Source of the DNA: Paragonimus westermani
Taxonomy: Eukaryota; Platyhelminthes; Trematoda; Plagiorchiida; Troglotrematidae
DNA length: 64,000 bases
Assembly: GCA_008508345.1 (NCBI GenBank)
Contig: QNGE01000143.1
Span: forward strand, 194,885 to 258,884
Reading direction: 5' to 3'
Below are positions 21,957 through 33,310 of the stretch, one piece after another (position 1 is the first letter of the stretch; each line of letters begins with the position of its first letter). The notes under the pieces are model-generated. The model made no database searches and had not been told where the DNA came from. It saw only the letters and a list, made by a program, of their open reading frames with translations. The position numbers were made by a program, and so were the translations under genes.

Positions 21957-24900
21957 GTGGTTACAGCTATAGTTGAGTATAACTGTCAATAAACCGTACG
22001 TACTGGTTACGATGTACATTGTAATAAACAAAGTGAAAACACTGAAAAACCCTCGTTCTCTTTTATAGAAATAAGGAGTGATCAAATCAACGCGTTTTGC
22101 TACCCCCAAGTGGTGGTAGACATAATGATCAGGTTCACAGGGTTTACGCGGTTTACCATATCATGCTTGAAAGAAAAATAGCTAAGGTAGTACACTGCTT
22201 ATTGGCTGTGACCTTTTCAACGACTTACAAGCTGCTTACCATGGTAGTGAGGATGGGATATGAAATGCAATGGCTATTTAGAGGGAGTTAATTACCAAGT
22301 CACTAACAACAAGCAGAGGCACTTAACATTCAGCAATCTTACTCGACTGTTCTGCTGATTCAAAAATTGATGTGAACTCATAATCGTATTGTTGTACATG
22401 ATGTTGTTGGAATCAGACTGAAGAAATATCGTTTAGGCCCCTGTACGTATGTTTTTCTCTTCAGTCAGTTTCTACTTAAGATTTTTCTCCGACATACCTA
22501 CTCTAACACATTACACTTTTCGACGATTGGAGTGTCATGAGTCACGTTTATAACCAGAAGTAAACAGAGGGATTTTAGATGAAACCTTTCAAGGCAACAG
22601 CAATTGAACGCTCACATTTCTGATGAAAATGGCAGCAGATACAAGCAACCTTTCATCTGATCGAACCAGATTTGATGTACCAGCGAATAAAATACTTGTT
22701 CGTTGAATTTCCCATCAACTGATTGTCTCATTTCGTTTGGTTTTTACATAGCCACAACGAAAGCGTTTGACATGATGAACAGAGTTGTGTGCGCATATTA
22801 ATTCAGCATGAAGGCATGCCCAAAATGTGGACCTACTTTGTACAATCAATGTTTAGAATTGAATGATTACTTTCTCATATACTTCAGAAAGCTTTCCCCA
22901 TCTAAGAATCAGAGGGTCGTTCTGAATCAGCTCAGTTTTTCTTAGTTTTTAAATATATAACGTTATTTACTCGTTTCCATCCATCAATTGATTTGGGCTC
23001 CTATTTAGCCAAAAATCCAAGAGTAGCCTGACTCACTGACATCACCTGTTTGCCAGTTCGACGCGCCAGCATAACGATCCAGTTTAGGATGTTGTGTGTG
23101 AGTTCACATTCGACTATATCAGACTTAAGTTAAACGTACATATTGTGGACACCAAGCTGTCTGCAGATTGCTAGGTCAACAAAACGACTGTGGTGAAGAA
23201 ACCGTGTGTTAGATGTAGTAATCACTCTTTAGCTGTCAGTTGTCATGCAGCATTTATTACCACATTGTAACAACGTCAGATCTTTATCATGTTTTGCCAA
23301 CGCACCAGTTACCTTCACTTGAACCTTAGCTGTCTTGTTCTCAAGCAAAGCAACCGAAAATGCGTCGTTCAGCTTATCAGATTCTAAACAAGGTAGATAT
23401 TCGTTTTGTTTGGACTCGTTTAAGTTAGTGCATGCATATCTTGTGCACACTTACCTAAGGAAAAAACAGTGGTCGTAACCCATTTATCATTTGTTTCTTA
23501 TTGATTTGGCGAGCGTCGTGATTGTCGTCGCCGGATTTTGACGTCCCCTGATTTGACACGAGAAAATTTGAGAAGAATATGATACGGCATGACTCTGATA
23601 TTCTCGCAGTTGCTCCTAGTCAACAGCTGTTTTTGCAATTAAGTTTAACTGTAATAAGCATGAGAGGGTCTGGTCAGGTATTTCTAAGATATCAAGCCAT
23701 CATCGTTTTTCTCGCCTTCTTGGTATTTGAACTATTGCGCTTGTTGAAGTCTGGACTCGACTTTTATCTAAATAACCGCACTGTTCACCACTCAACAAAT
23801 GTACAGTGGGCGACACTTTTGTAAATTTTGCCATTTCACAAATTCTCTGAAATTGTCGATGTGTTTTGCATTGACACGTCATTTATTAGAGAAAAAGAAA
23901 CACCAGCGAAACGTAGAGACGGTGTAAGTCTTACACAGTTCGGGATTAATATTATAGACATATATTCTGGAACACCCGATAAAATTTATTTTGTGTCTGC
24001 CGTAGCAGAGGATTCTTCGAATTCCTTTCACGAGTGTCAATTACAGTTGTCCATAAAACCGCGGCATAAATCAAGCGGTTAATGGGATCACAACAAAGGA
24101 ATGGTTCACGTGATGTGATAACGCCCGATATCACTAACAGTCCCCTTTTGAGTCAAGTTTCACGTTCTACTAGATAATCACTGTTTAGTTTAGTGTATGC
24201 TCGTACACACATCAGCTAGGCGGCCGTCGATTTGCAAATATCAATCTTGTCGGTTTTGTTGGCTCACATCGCCCAAAACCAAGTGATTCTGTGTCACGAT
24301 CTATCAAGAGATGGCCACATAAACAGCTTATCTTGATGGAAAACAATCAGAATTATCGAGTCGATCTATGATTGAGCAGCCCTTCCTGGTTCTTTTTTGA
24401 TTTTTACTGCAGAGGGGTTGAAATGACAAAATTTCAAACTTCTAAACGACGAAAATACGGATAAATGCGTAAAAATTGTTTGACGGTTACCAACATAACA
24501 CCCCTTCATAGCCAAATACTTTTATATGTAAAAATGCAATGGAGGTGTTAAACCACACTTGCCTTGACATATAGTGGCAGGCATTTGCTTCGAGCAGAGA
24601 TCAAAACAAGTATATGTTGAGCAAATCGTTTATTACGTTGTTAAATTGCACTTCAGGATCAGTAACACAGTCTTATTCGAGGTGTTTGTTGTCCACCTAC
24701 CGGATAGTTAGCTGATTGTTTGTTAGACCGATTGTGAAAGGACCTGGCTATCCTAATCTACATTTGGTTTCCAACATCACGTCTTTCCTGAGAGATTGTG
24801 ACGACGTTTCTTTTACAACAGAGTCTAACATTTCTGTTTACATCCGCTCGTTTCATAGCAATGTTGGTGTAGACAACGACTGTCCACTCACCGTTGTATT

Positions 24901-24990
24901 ATTCGTTATATATGGGCTATTCTGGATGGAAATTCCAAACGTATTACGTTTTTGTAGATTGACTTGTAAGTTAGCCGTGCTGTATGTTTC

Positions 24991-25590
24991 TTGCAGGCTT
25001 GCGTGCTGTTTAGATCCTGCGGGCTGTGCTGACTGTGACTTCGGTCCTTGCGGGTTCAACCTTGTCAGATTGGCCGAAGGGGGGCAGCCAGACAAAAAGC
25101 AGATGCCTGAGTGTCTGTGGACTTCTATCCATTCTTTTCTTCGGCTTTGTTGGTGCATTGTCTGCCTGGCTATTCATAGTTGAGCGAGAAATTTGCTTTT
25201 CATCCCCATCTTCTCTAGGTTGCACTAACCTGCAATCCTATACTGCAACGCTTCTTGTATTACGCTTCAAAAATCTTTCTTCCTAGTTTAGATCTCGTCA
25301 TTGCAGCCTCTCTCTGTTTAGTTTCCGAGAGATAGGGGTTTCGCTTTCCTTATTAGCCAATCAAGTGGCTAACCAGCATTGGCCGACATTGGCCCCACTG
25401 GCACACCTCCCAGTCTTATTCCTTCGGGTTTACACTGGATATGTGGTGTGTTGGTGGAACTGCAATTGGTGCAGCGCAAGCCAGTTGCAGTGATATATAA
25501 GCGCAGGCGTCCTTTGGCTTCGGTCACTGTGACAGGCTAATCCGAATCGGATGTCGTCAACCATGTTTCTTGCAAATACCAGGTAAATCC
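24991..25590 (+). promoter_or_regulatory. GC-richer promoter-like island with possible first exon
   Basis: This about 600-bp block is clearly less AT-rich than its surroundings. It holds CCAATCA at 25357-25363, a strong hairpin at 25459-25491 and TATATAAG at 25494-25501. About 60 bases further on is CAACCATG (ATG at 25563), a reasonable initiation context. The frame from that ATG reads MFLANT and meets CCAG/GTAAAT (donor after 25582), as a short first exon would. CCAAT and TATA spacing and order fit a pol II promoter reading to the right. The alternative is a solo LTR or other repeat carrying its own promoter; a small tandem repeat (CATTGGCC twice near 25378-25395) and the lack of any following exon I can name keep that open. 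No transcript evidence is available. Confidence 0.35.
25459..25491. repeat. 11-bp stem hairpin beside a TATA box
   Basis: ACTGCAATTGG (25459-25469) pairs with CCAGTTGCAGT (25481-25491) over 11 bp with one T-G wobble around an 11-base loop. It ends two bases before TATATAAG. It could be a cruciform-forming operator-like site or part of a repeat's terminal structure. Confidence 0.7.
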
Positions 25591-28500
25591 AGTTCTAAGT
25601 AAAATCGGCTTTGTCTGGTCTTCTTCAGTTCCATTTTCCATGCAGGTGCAACGAAAATGGCTAACTTGTAGTCATCAATCCATCCACCTATTCCTTTATA
25701 AACAATAGGCTGACTAGGCTCCATGATCAATTTATCAAACTTATACCTTGAAATAGCATTGGGCTATTGATGTTGATTCCTAAATCGTTTATTCAGCCAG
25801 GCCAAGGTTTCACCCATATCTGACTTGAAAATTAAGCCATAAATACACCGGAAAATTTGTCTTTTTCGCAAATTTTTTGATATAGAAAAACAAAAGGCTT
25901 AAAGTTTGTTCACGGGAATTATTTCATCTGAGGACTTGGTATGTAGTGCTTGGGAGACGCCTCGAGATTGCAAACTGTAAGCTATCCTTCAGGTGGTACT
26001 CACTCAAAGATTTGTAACTTCTAATAGTCTGTTCAATTGCCTGGCCGGTATATATTCTCAGTTGGTACTGCCGATCTTGAAACATTCCTTTCTCATCAAA
26101 AACTGGGTGAAGTAGGCTGGTATTGCACAATTTGTGACCGGACAAATTTGGCTGCATCTTCACTGGTGTATTTTACTGAACACCTATATATCAGTATGAG
26201 GATGCAAACGAGATACCAGAGGAAGTCAAATGTCCGAACTCACCGCTTTCAATACCGCAGTAGAGACAACCTCACGAAGAGTTGTCTGTGAGCCCGTAAT
26301 ACCGGTTTGAAGCTTAGGATAGCACAACGTTCAGTTCTGATACTGAGTATATAACGTGAAATGCTCTTGCAGGATCGCATTGGTGTTGCGCCATTAGCAC
26401 AGTATGATGAATGAGGTAGTCTTCTTGTTTCTATACGTGGCTGTGACGTCATGCGTTTGCGTGATACATTTTCTGACCCAACTCATGATACACTCATTGG
26501 TTCTGGTTTACAAATAGCGCTGATTGCTGCTCTCATAGGACGCTTCGCATCTACGTTGATGGTTGCAGATAACATTGGATTATACCAGACCCGGTAGCAG
26601 TTGTTTTACATCGGGTGTTGGAAGCTGGAATGTTCTGAACGGGATCGCTGTGTAAACCGCATTGTATGTTCTCCCGCTAGAACTAACCGGACGACAGCGA
26701 ATTTGTTGGCATACATCACTGTTCTTAAAAGGAAGTCGAGGAATACCGGCTCTATGGACGCCGTATCAGGTCGAATTCCTTCGTCAAGAGACCGTTTCGA
26801 CTATGTGGCAAACGATTTAGAGTGACCATTTAGTTGTACACCAGCCTGTTGTTGACTTATATTCTCTTTGCTACCACTGGTTTTCGTAAACGTTCCAGGG
26901 AACGACAGGAGATGTCTCTTCTTTACACATAAGTTAACACAAGACAATGGTATACAGGTTTGATAATGAGAAGTGATGTTGTAGGACACATTGCACAAAA
27001 CGGTTTTGAACTCATTCGCCAAACACTTGTGTCAAACAGCTGGGGTTTGTGGAATACAAATGGTTCGATCTCCCTTCACTTCGAAACATCCGCGTCTCAA
27101 AGCAATTCCTTCTTTGAAAGAAAACAAATGTTGAAAATATTTCGACATTGTGGATAGCTCTCTTTTGTTCGTTGCTTTTATTAAAAGATTCTCGTGCACA
27201 GTATACAATTGCTTGGCTATAACCCCTACGTTTGATACGTGAATGAAGTGCCAGAACGATCAAACTTTTGACGTTTCAGTTGTGTTATGCACATGGATTA
27301 ATTGTATTTAGGCTCCATGATCGGTGAAAAAACCTGTGACAGACTTTATCCGAACATTAGCTGTTTTCGATGGATTCAACCCAACATTATTCTAGCAAAT
27401 TAGCCTGAAATAGCTGGCCTAGTTTGCAGTAACCGGAAACGGGCTTACCTGTAACAATTTAGTTCGGCCTTTTTACCCCGACTCGTGTCTCTCGGCTGAA
27501 CGGATCACTCAGTATCGTTTCCCATCTATACGCCCTTCACCTCCTAGAACAAAGTAAAAACTGTCTTGGATAATTTTCTGCTGTTAGTAACTGATGTGCT
27601 TCCCATTTTAGATGATGAATTTTGGGAAATTCCTACAGAATGCGGAACAATGAGCTCAAGATAGCACCGGTATTTATGTGATCGGTGACAACACCGAAGC
27701 ACTTTGTTAAGAATGTAGGTATAACACTCAGTCCAGTATGAATCAACCACACACGTGCTTCTTATTATGGAGAGGATATTTTAACATCGGCAACCCCCCA
27801 AAGATATGCGTGGGGCGGTGCATATAGGACAACTTCACCTAGTATAGCTTGTTGAAAAGACTATCTCCTCTCCCTATTGTCGAGTTTACATCACTATTTT
27901 TTAACAGTATGCTGAAGTACCACAGATTATTTAAAAGAAACGTTCTGACAAAGGACGTCTGCTTGCTGCTTATTGTGTCCATCACTGCACCGTTACTCAG
28001 AGATAAAGTGTCACGTGGCAACTTAACCCGTAATGATGTCCGCAAGTCGTGCGGATCAAGGGAGAAAGATCAACACCAATGTCGTTTGGAGTTGTACATT
28101 ACAATACATAGTGATGCATGATACCAACTCTTTGTTTTATATCATGCCCCAGACTCTACGATAATTAACGTAAATCCCTAAGATAACAAGATTGGGAGAA
28201 CTGCCTTTTTCGCTCAAGAAAATACTGTGGTTTCAGTATTGCAGGAACTTTTTTTGCCTGAACGGTGTACTTGTTACAACAATAGGATAATGCACTGTTA
28301 ACAAATCTGTTTCTGAGAGGGTTAATTCTATTGAAAAACACTTCAGATGCATTCACTTAATCACATCGGATATACCATAGAGGTGGTCACTGATGTGCTG
28401 TTTAGACTAATCAGGGAAGGGTGGAGTATGATAGCATTTCGCCCTAACGTGCTGACATCTGTCTCGTTTATGTCATGTGAACATGCATTTAAAATATCCA

Positions 28501-31500
28501 TCCAGTCAAATGTTGTTCTCACTTACAAAACAGATATTGTCTCATAATTTGTGTAAGCTGCGGACAGCAGCGTGGTAACGGTGTTTGAATGTCACACGCA
28601 TCATTGAAGAAAGGGTGCCGGTAGCTCAAGTATCGATTACATCTACCAAATATAATCTAAAATCGATGGTTCAAAATTTTTGTAAAACATTGAACATCTT
28701 TCTTTGACTCACGCGTGCTGAGCAATTTATCGTACGTTACCTTTAACAGCGTTTAGTTTCAATTGTATGTTGAGAAGTGCAAAATAAAACTTTTGTTGAA
28801 TATTCAGAATGCCGCTCCAGAATTATACTAATGCGCTGACCAGGATCACGTCAAACTTCAAAATTGACTTCAGGTGATGTTTGTTCAACTTTGAATCAAT
28901 TTCTGCAGACGGTAAAGTATAAATGAATGCTGTCACTCTGGTTTGTTCCAAAAATCCCTAACAGTCAAGAGTTGTGTTTTCGTATTGTGTTCAGCGAAGA
29001 ATTATTAATTTTTGGGATTATACTTCTCAAAAAGGTCTTACCCCCACATGTGATCTGAAACATGGTAAATTTAGAAAGTTTGGGAGTTGAACCCCTCATA
29101 GCTGTCGGTTCACCGATTTGACTACTAATTTTCTGTGTGTAAAACATTGATTGTAGTCCCTGAATTTATGTAAGTCATGGCCACTGGCCCCGAACATTTC
29201 GGTTGTTTCTGACACCTGCAGGTAACCTACTGTACAACAGAAACAGGTGACTTCAAACGGAACAGTTGCGATGAAACCCCTCAGGATTGTGACCTACACA
29301 AATTTTAATCACTTTCATCTTGTCAGCTTGTCCATATCAAACAATAGTTGAACTCTCCCTGCATATGCTTACAGTTAGAAATTTTTCCAGTCTATCCCAC
29401 AAGGTGGACGTTTAGGAACTGAAACATTTTCTTTGTCGGTACATTACTTGTAACAGCACAATTTCGGAAAAGTATGTTCAAACAATGGAACTCTAAGAAA
29501 GTGATACCCGGTCTTTCGAAAAAATCAAAGGTTGTTGTACTCAAATGTTCTGTGGTTATTCAAAATAAAAACTTTGAAACGACAGATTTGTTTAGTCGTC
29601 CAATGAAGTGAGATGATTTTGCTGTTAGTCGAAATTATTGGTTGACTGAAATGAATAAACTTGGGCTTAGAAACAAAGTAAGACATTCGACAAAATTTCA
29701 GCGATGTGACGACAGAAAGGCATTGTGTTTAAGTACTACAGATAACACCGTGTGAATTATCAGAACATGAGGAACTGAACAGAAATCGGCCAAAATGATT
29801 GGGTGAGATTTTAGCCTCATAAAATTGCGGCGAAACACGCCATACATTTATGTCAGTCGTGCGATCGGTCGAAGAAAGCTGGCATACTTGCTGATACACA
29901 TGTTTGTGCGTTGTTTACTATGAAGGTAACAGCGATTTATGATACTTATAAGTTATACATTAGCCACCAATTTTAGTGGAAATGCCAATTTGCCGCACTT
30001 GTTCTTCCACCCATCTCAGCCAGTTTTCCCTGCATCCTGGAATAGTTCTTTTGATTACTGAGGCGTTAACAGGAAAACCTGGCAGATATTGGTTCCATCA
30101 CATCGATGGCGTGCTGAAATTCGTTACGTTCAGCGTCAGTAACGCAACAATTGGCTGAACAATACAACCGATTGTAGCACACACTTGTTGAAACTCTTGC
30201 ATTTACACCCAATTCTAAACTACAGAGTAACATTATTTCGAATGGTCTTTCGATGTGTGCATTAAGCAATTGACAGACAAAGAAGAACAAAGGCTTTGTA
30301 TTTATCATTTATGATCACAAATTTTATAACTGGCATAGTTTTTGGAACATAAATGACGTTGCCTATAGTTAATCTCTATTCAGGCAAGTTGCTAGTGTAC
30401 TGAATACACAGTCAACATGTTTTCTCTGCAGAAAAATGTCGCACCTACTCCGAATTGAATACACGATTGCAGTTTCTCAAACAATCATTCAGTTCACTGG
30501 TGTCTCACTTGCACACATTCAACTGGTCAGAGTGAACATATTGCTTCTCCCGTTAAACCGTCGTTCGAGTCATGAACAGTATTATATCAAAAAATGTCAA
30601 GGCTGTCCAGATACCGATGGTTCTGTGCACGTTCTGATTTAAATCTGAAACAGGAGAGAAAAGATAAATGATGTCAATTTTATCTCTGAGCTTGAACGAT
30701 TGTCACTACACTGGTCACATCATCAAAACCAGCAAACGAACAGTGGCTGTTATGGAACACAGCGTTCAAAAGTGCTGATCATAGTTTGCGTTTGAACCCT
30801 TGTAAGCGGGGTTTCTGTGGCAGAACAAATTGAAATAGACCATACCAACTCTTGTAAACCAAAAACTGCCAGATGATGCCAGTTCCGTTGACCATCCTTT
30901 ATTATAAGGTATTCATATACTTAGTTCATTAATAGTTAACAGCCAAGTTAGGGAAAACTACTTGTTTATATTTCGTTCTAAGTAGCTCGAAGAAAGATGA
31001 TGTCCTTGGTTGGGTTTCTGTAGGAAACCCAAAACGTGACGTTATCACCTCAAAGTTGTTTCCGAACAAGTGCATAATATATATATGTATCACAAATTGT
31101 TTGGACTAATGTTTGCCACAAGCTCAAAAGAGAACTCTTTCTTCGAACGGACGAGTGTGTTGTTACGTGTGTCAGATAACATTCAACTAGAAAAAAGTCA
31201 TCCAATTATTTTTTGGACCAGACATTTCAGTTCTACTGCAAGTCGATTGAGTACCGTTTATGAAACTTTTGATGATACGTTTCTAACTGTTTCTTTGCAC
31301 TGGTAGGCAAAACAAGGTGAAGGGCGCAAGCTATTGAATTCCGATTAGTACGTGTACATTTATGCAAGGGAAGTTATGTAGTGCTAATATTAGCCAGCAA
31401 ACTAAAATTATACCGGTAGACGAACTTTTAAACGTGCGCAGCTAATACTGGAGATTATTGACCCCTGGAGCAAAATGACTTCATCTTGCAAACAAAACAC

Positions 31501-33115
31501 AGTTTACATGAATCTGGAAAATCATTTTTCATTTAGCAGTATAGTAAAGCTTCCAGTTAGACGGGCTTGATAATACAGAAACAATCTTTAGTGATTCTTG
31601 GTGCGTTTCTAATAAAAAACTGTTGAATGGTTACCGTCGGAAACAAAACATTTAGTAGGCAGTAAGCAATAAGTTTGCTTTCAGTGGACACCGTAATCGT
31701 ATTTGGGATGAACGTGCCCGTGCTGTAAACATATACTTTTTGTTTACGGATGCTACAAAAAAGGCATATGCCGGTTTATTGATGCATCACCCACTAAATA
31801 GAGTACAACCTCGCTGGAGGTATGTTAAACTGAATAAATCTACAGCATCTTATATTGTATATCATTAGCAGGTTTTGATCACGGTAAGAAAGTAATTACA
31901 TGCTGAACACAACCAGCAACTTGTACGTTGCACTCGTGAGCTGCTAACTTGCATACGGGCAGCTTCGTTCGGAAACACAAAATGTGAATTAGAGCTGTCT
32001 TGGTGTTCTTTGTTCCCTACTTACCAAATATGGCGTGTTCAATATGAATAATTTTTCGTCCGACGTGTTTAATCTGCAATAATTTATCATAAACGGCTGC
32101 AAGTGAACAGACCGTCTTGGGAAAATTAACCCGTTATTTAGTGAATGCGAGTCGTCGCACACGAAGTGAAGACGCATAATCCGTTGGATAGTAGACGGCT
32201 TCAAACAATTCTTGTCTAAATCGCTGACTGGATATCATGGTCCACTTGAATGGTGTGCAGACCAAATAGAAAACTGGTGAAAATTCTCTGTGAAAATCAG
32301 AAAATGGAGCATGCAGAGGAATTTAGCAGATTATAGTTTTGAGTTTTTCAACGTTGCAGTCGGTTGTCGATGCCGTCTGTGGCACACTGAACTATGTAAA
32401 CGTCGAACCGTAACCGAAGAATATATTGAACGCATATATTGGATATTGTGTGCAGTGGTTGTGACAGAAACACAACGTCGCTTGCGTTCTTCAGAATTTG
32501 TCCAATTCACATCTAACGCAGTAGATAGAAATAGTGCTTCACGGTTTTTCTGTTTGCCTTGTAGTTTATAACCATACCATTAACTAATGTCTCCGGAAGC
32601 TGCTTACCACTGTAATCGCCTCATGATTATAAGACTAATGTTAGGTGGGACCGCATTTACTAATCGTTTTAAAACATTGTATGCTACCGTATAAGCCATC
32701 GGTCAAGCATAGTGGCTCGATGTATCACATATATTTGATGCTGAAAACCTACTGGTAAAAAACTACACGACTAAGTTCCAACCCGACCCCCATCGAAACC
32801 AATGGCTTCCACAGTGAAGCATTATGAACAACCAACACTGGCACTTACGCCATCTTTTCTACCAGAGAGCTATTCCAGCTAGAGTACTGTGTAGACAAAG
32901 ATGTCTTATTAGATAGCGCATCTGGATTTATATGTTTCCTTGGACAGTCACCATGAGAGATAGTTATATCGCCATCGGCTCATTTAAGTCGGATTCTACT
33001 AAGAATAGATTCAGACGTTGGGCGTATACATCGATTACATCAACTGGCAGAGTGGTGCGCTGATTTTTGTATAATTTTCGTATGTTATATTAAGAACTGT
33101 TGAAGGCAAATGCAG

Positions 33116-33310
33116 AGTTTTTGGAATTCCGACGGGTCACGATCAGATGCATTCTGTTGTTGCTTCAAAAAGCGACGAATAGTTAATTCTACAAGAGAAG
33201 AGGTTACACATTATTTACGCTTGCGGTATCCAAAAGCACACCTCACGCGAGATTCTGTTGAATCTTTCACGTCATCACCATGGGAAGATTATTCGGCACT
33301 CAGTCGTTGA
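33116..33310 (+). CDS. possible terminal exon, cytoplasmic-tail-like
   Basis: Speculative. After an AG at 33114-33115 the phase-0 frame gives SFWNSDGSRSDAFCCCFKKR and ends 65 codons on with SPWEDYSALSR and TGA. A cysteine cluster followed by basic residues (CCCFKKRR) and then a polar, Ser/Thr- and acidic-residue-containing stretch is the usual look of the region just inside a membrane-spanning helix. No membrane helix lies in this segment, so one would have to be in an upstream exon that I could not identify. The acceptor has only a weak pyrimidine tract, and an ATG at 33110 also opens the frame. It is no stronger than a suggestion. Confidence 0.17.
   Translation, partial: SFWNSDGSRSDAFCCCFKKRRIVNSTREEVTHYLRLRYPKAHLTRDSVESFTSSPWEDYSALSR

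Larger units (their letters stand above)
16236..24990. other. non-coding stretch, no gene confirmed
   Basis: AT-rich sequence without a recognised gene apart from the weak exon candidate at 16719-16892. The minus strand holds an ATG-initiated 121-codon frame at 20037-20402 with no family resemblance, close to the length expected by chance. An AT palindrome lies at 21941-21956. Confidence 0.5.

Noticed and set aside
24716..25183. 155-codon + strand open frame with a hydrophobic stretch (PLTVVLFVIYGLFW)
   Set aside because: Longest frame outside the retroelement, but without family resemblance. It overlaps minus-strand frames of similar size and runs into the GC-richer island where stops are naturally rarer. 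About one frame this long is expected by chance in a window this size.
29080..29125. tRNA-like GAGTTGAACCCC segment (T-arm-like on the minus strand)
   Set aside because: The T-stem does not pair over five bases, and no acceptor stem or anticodon arm can be formed.
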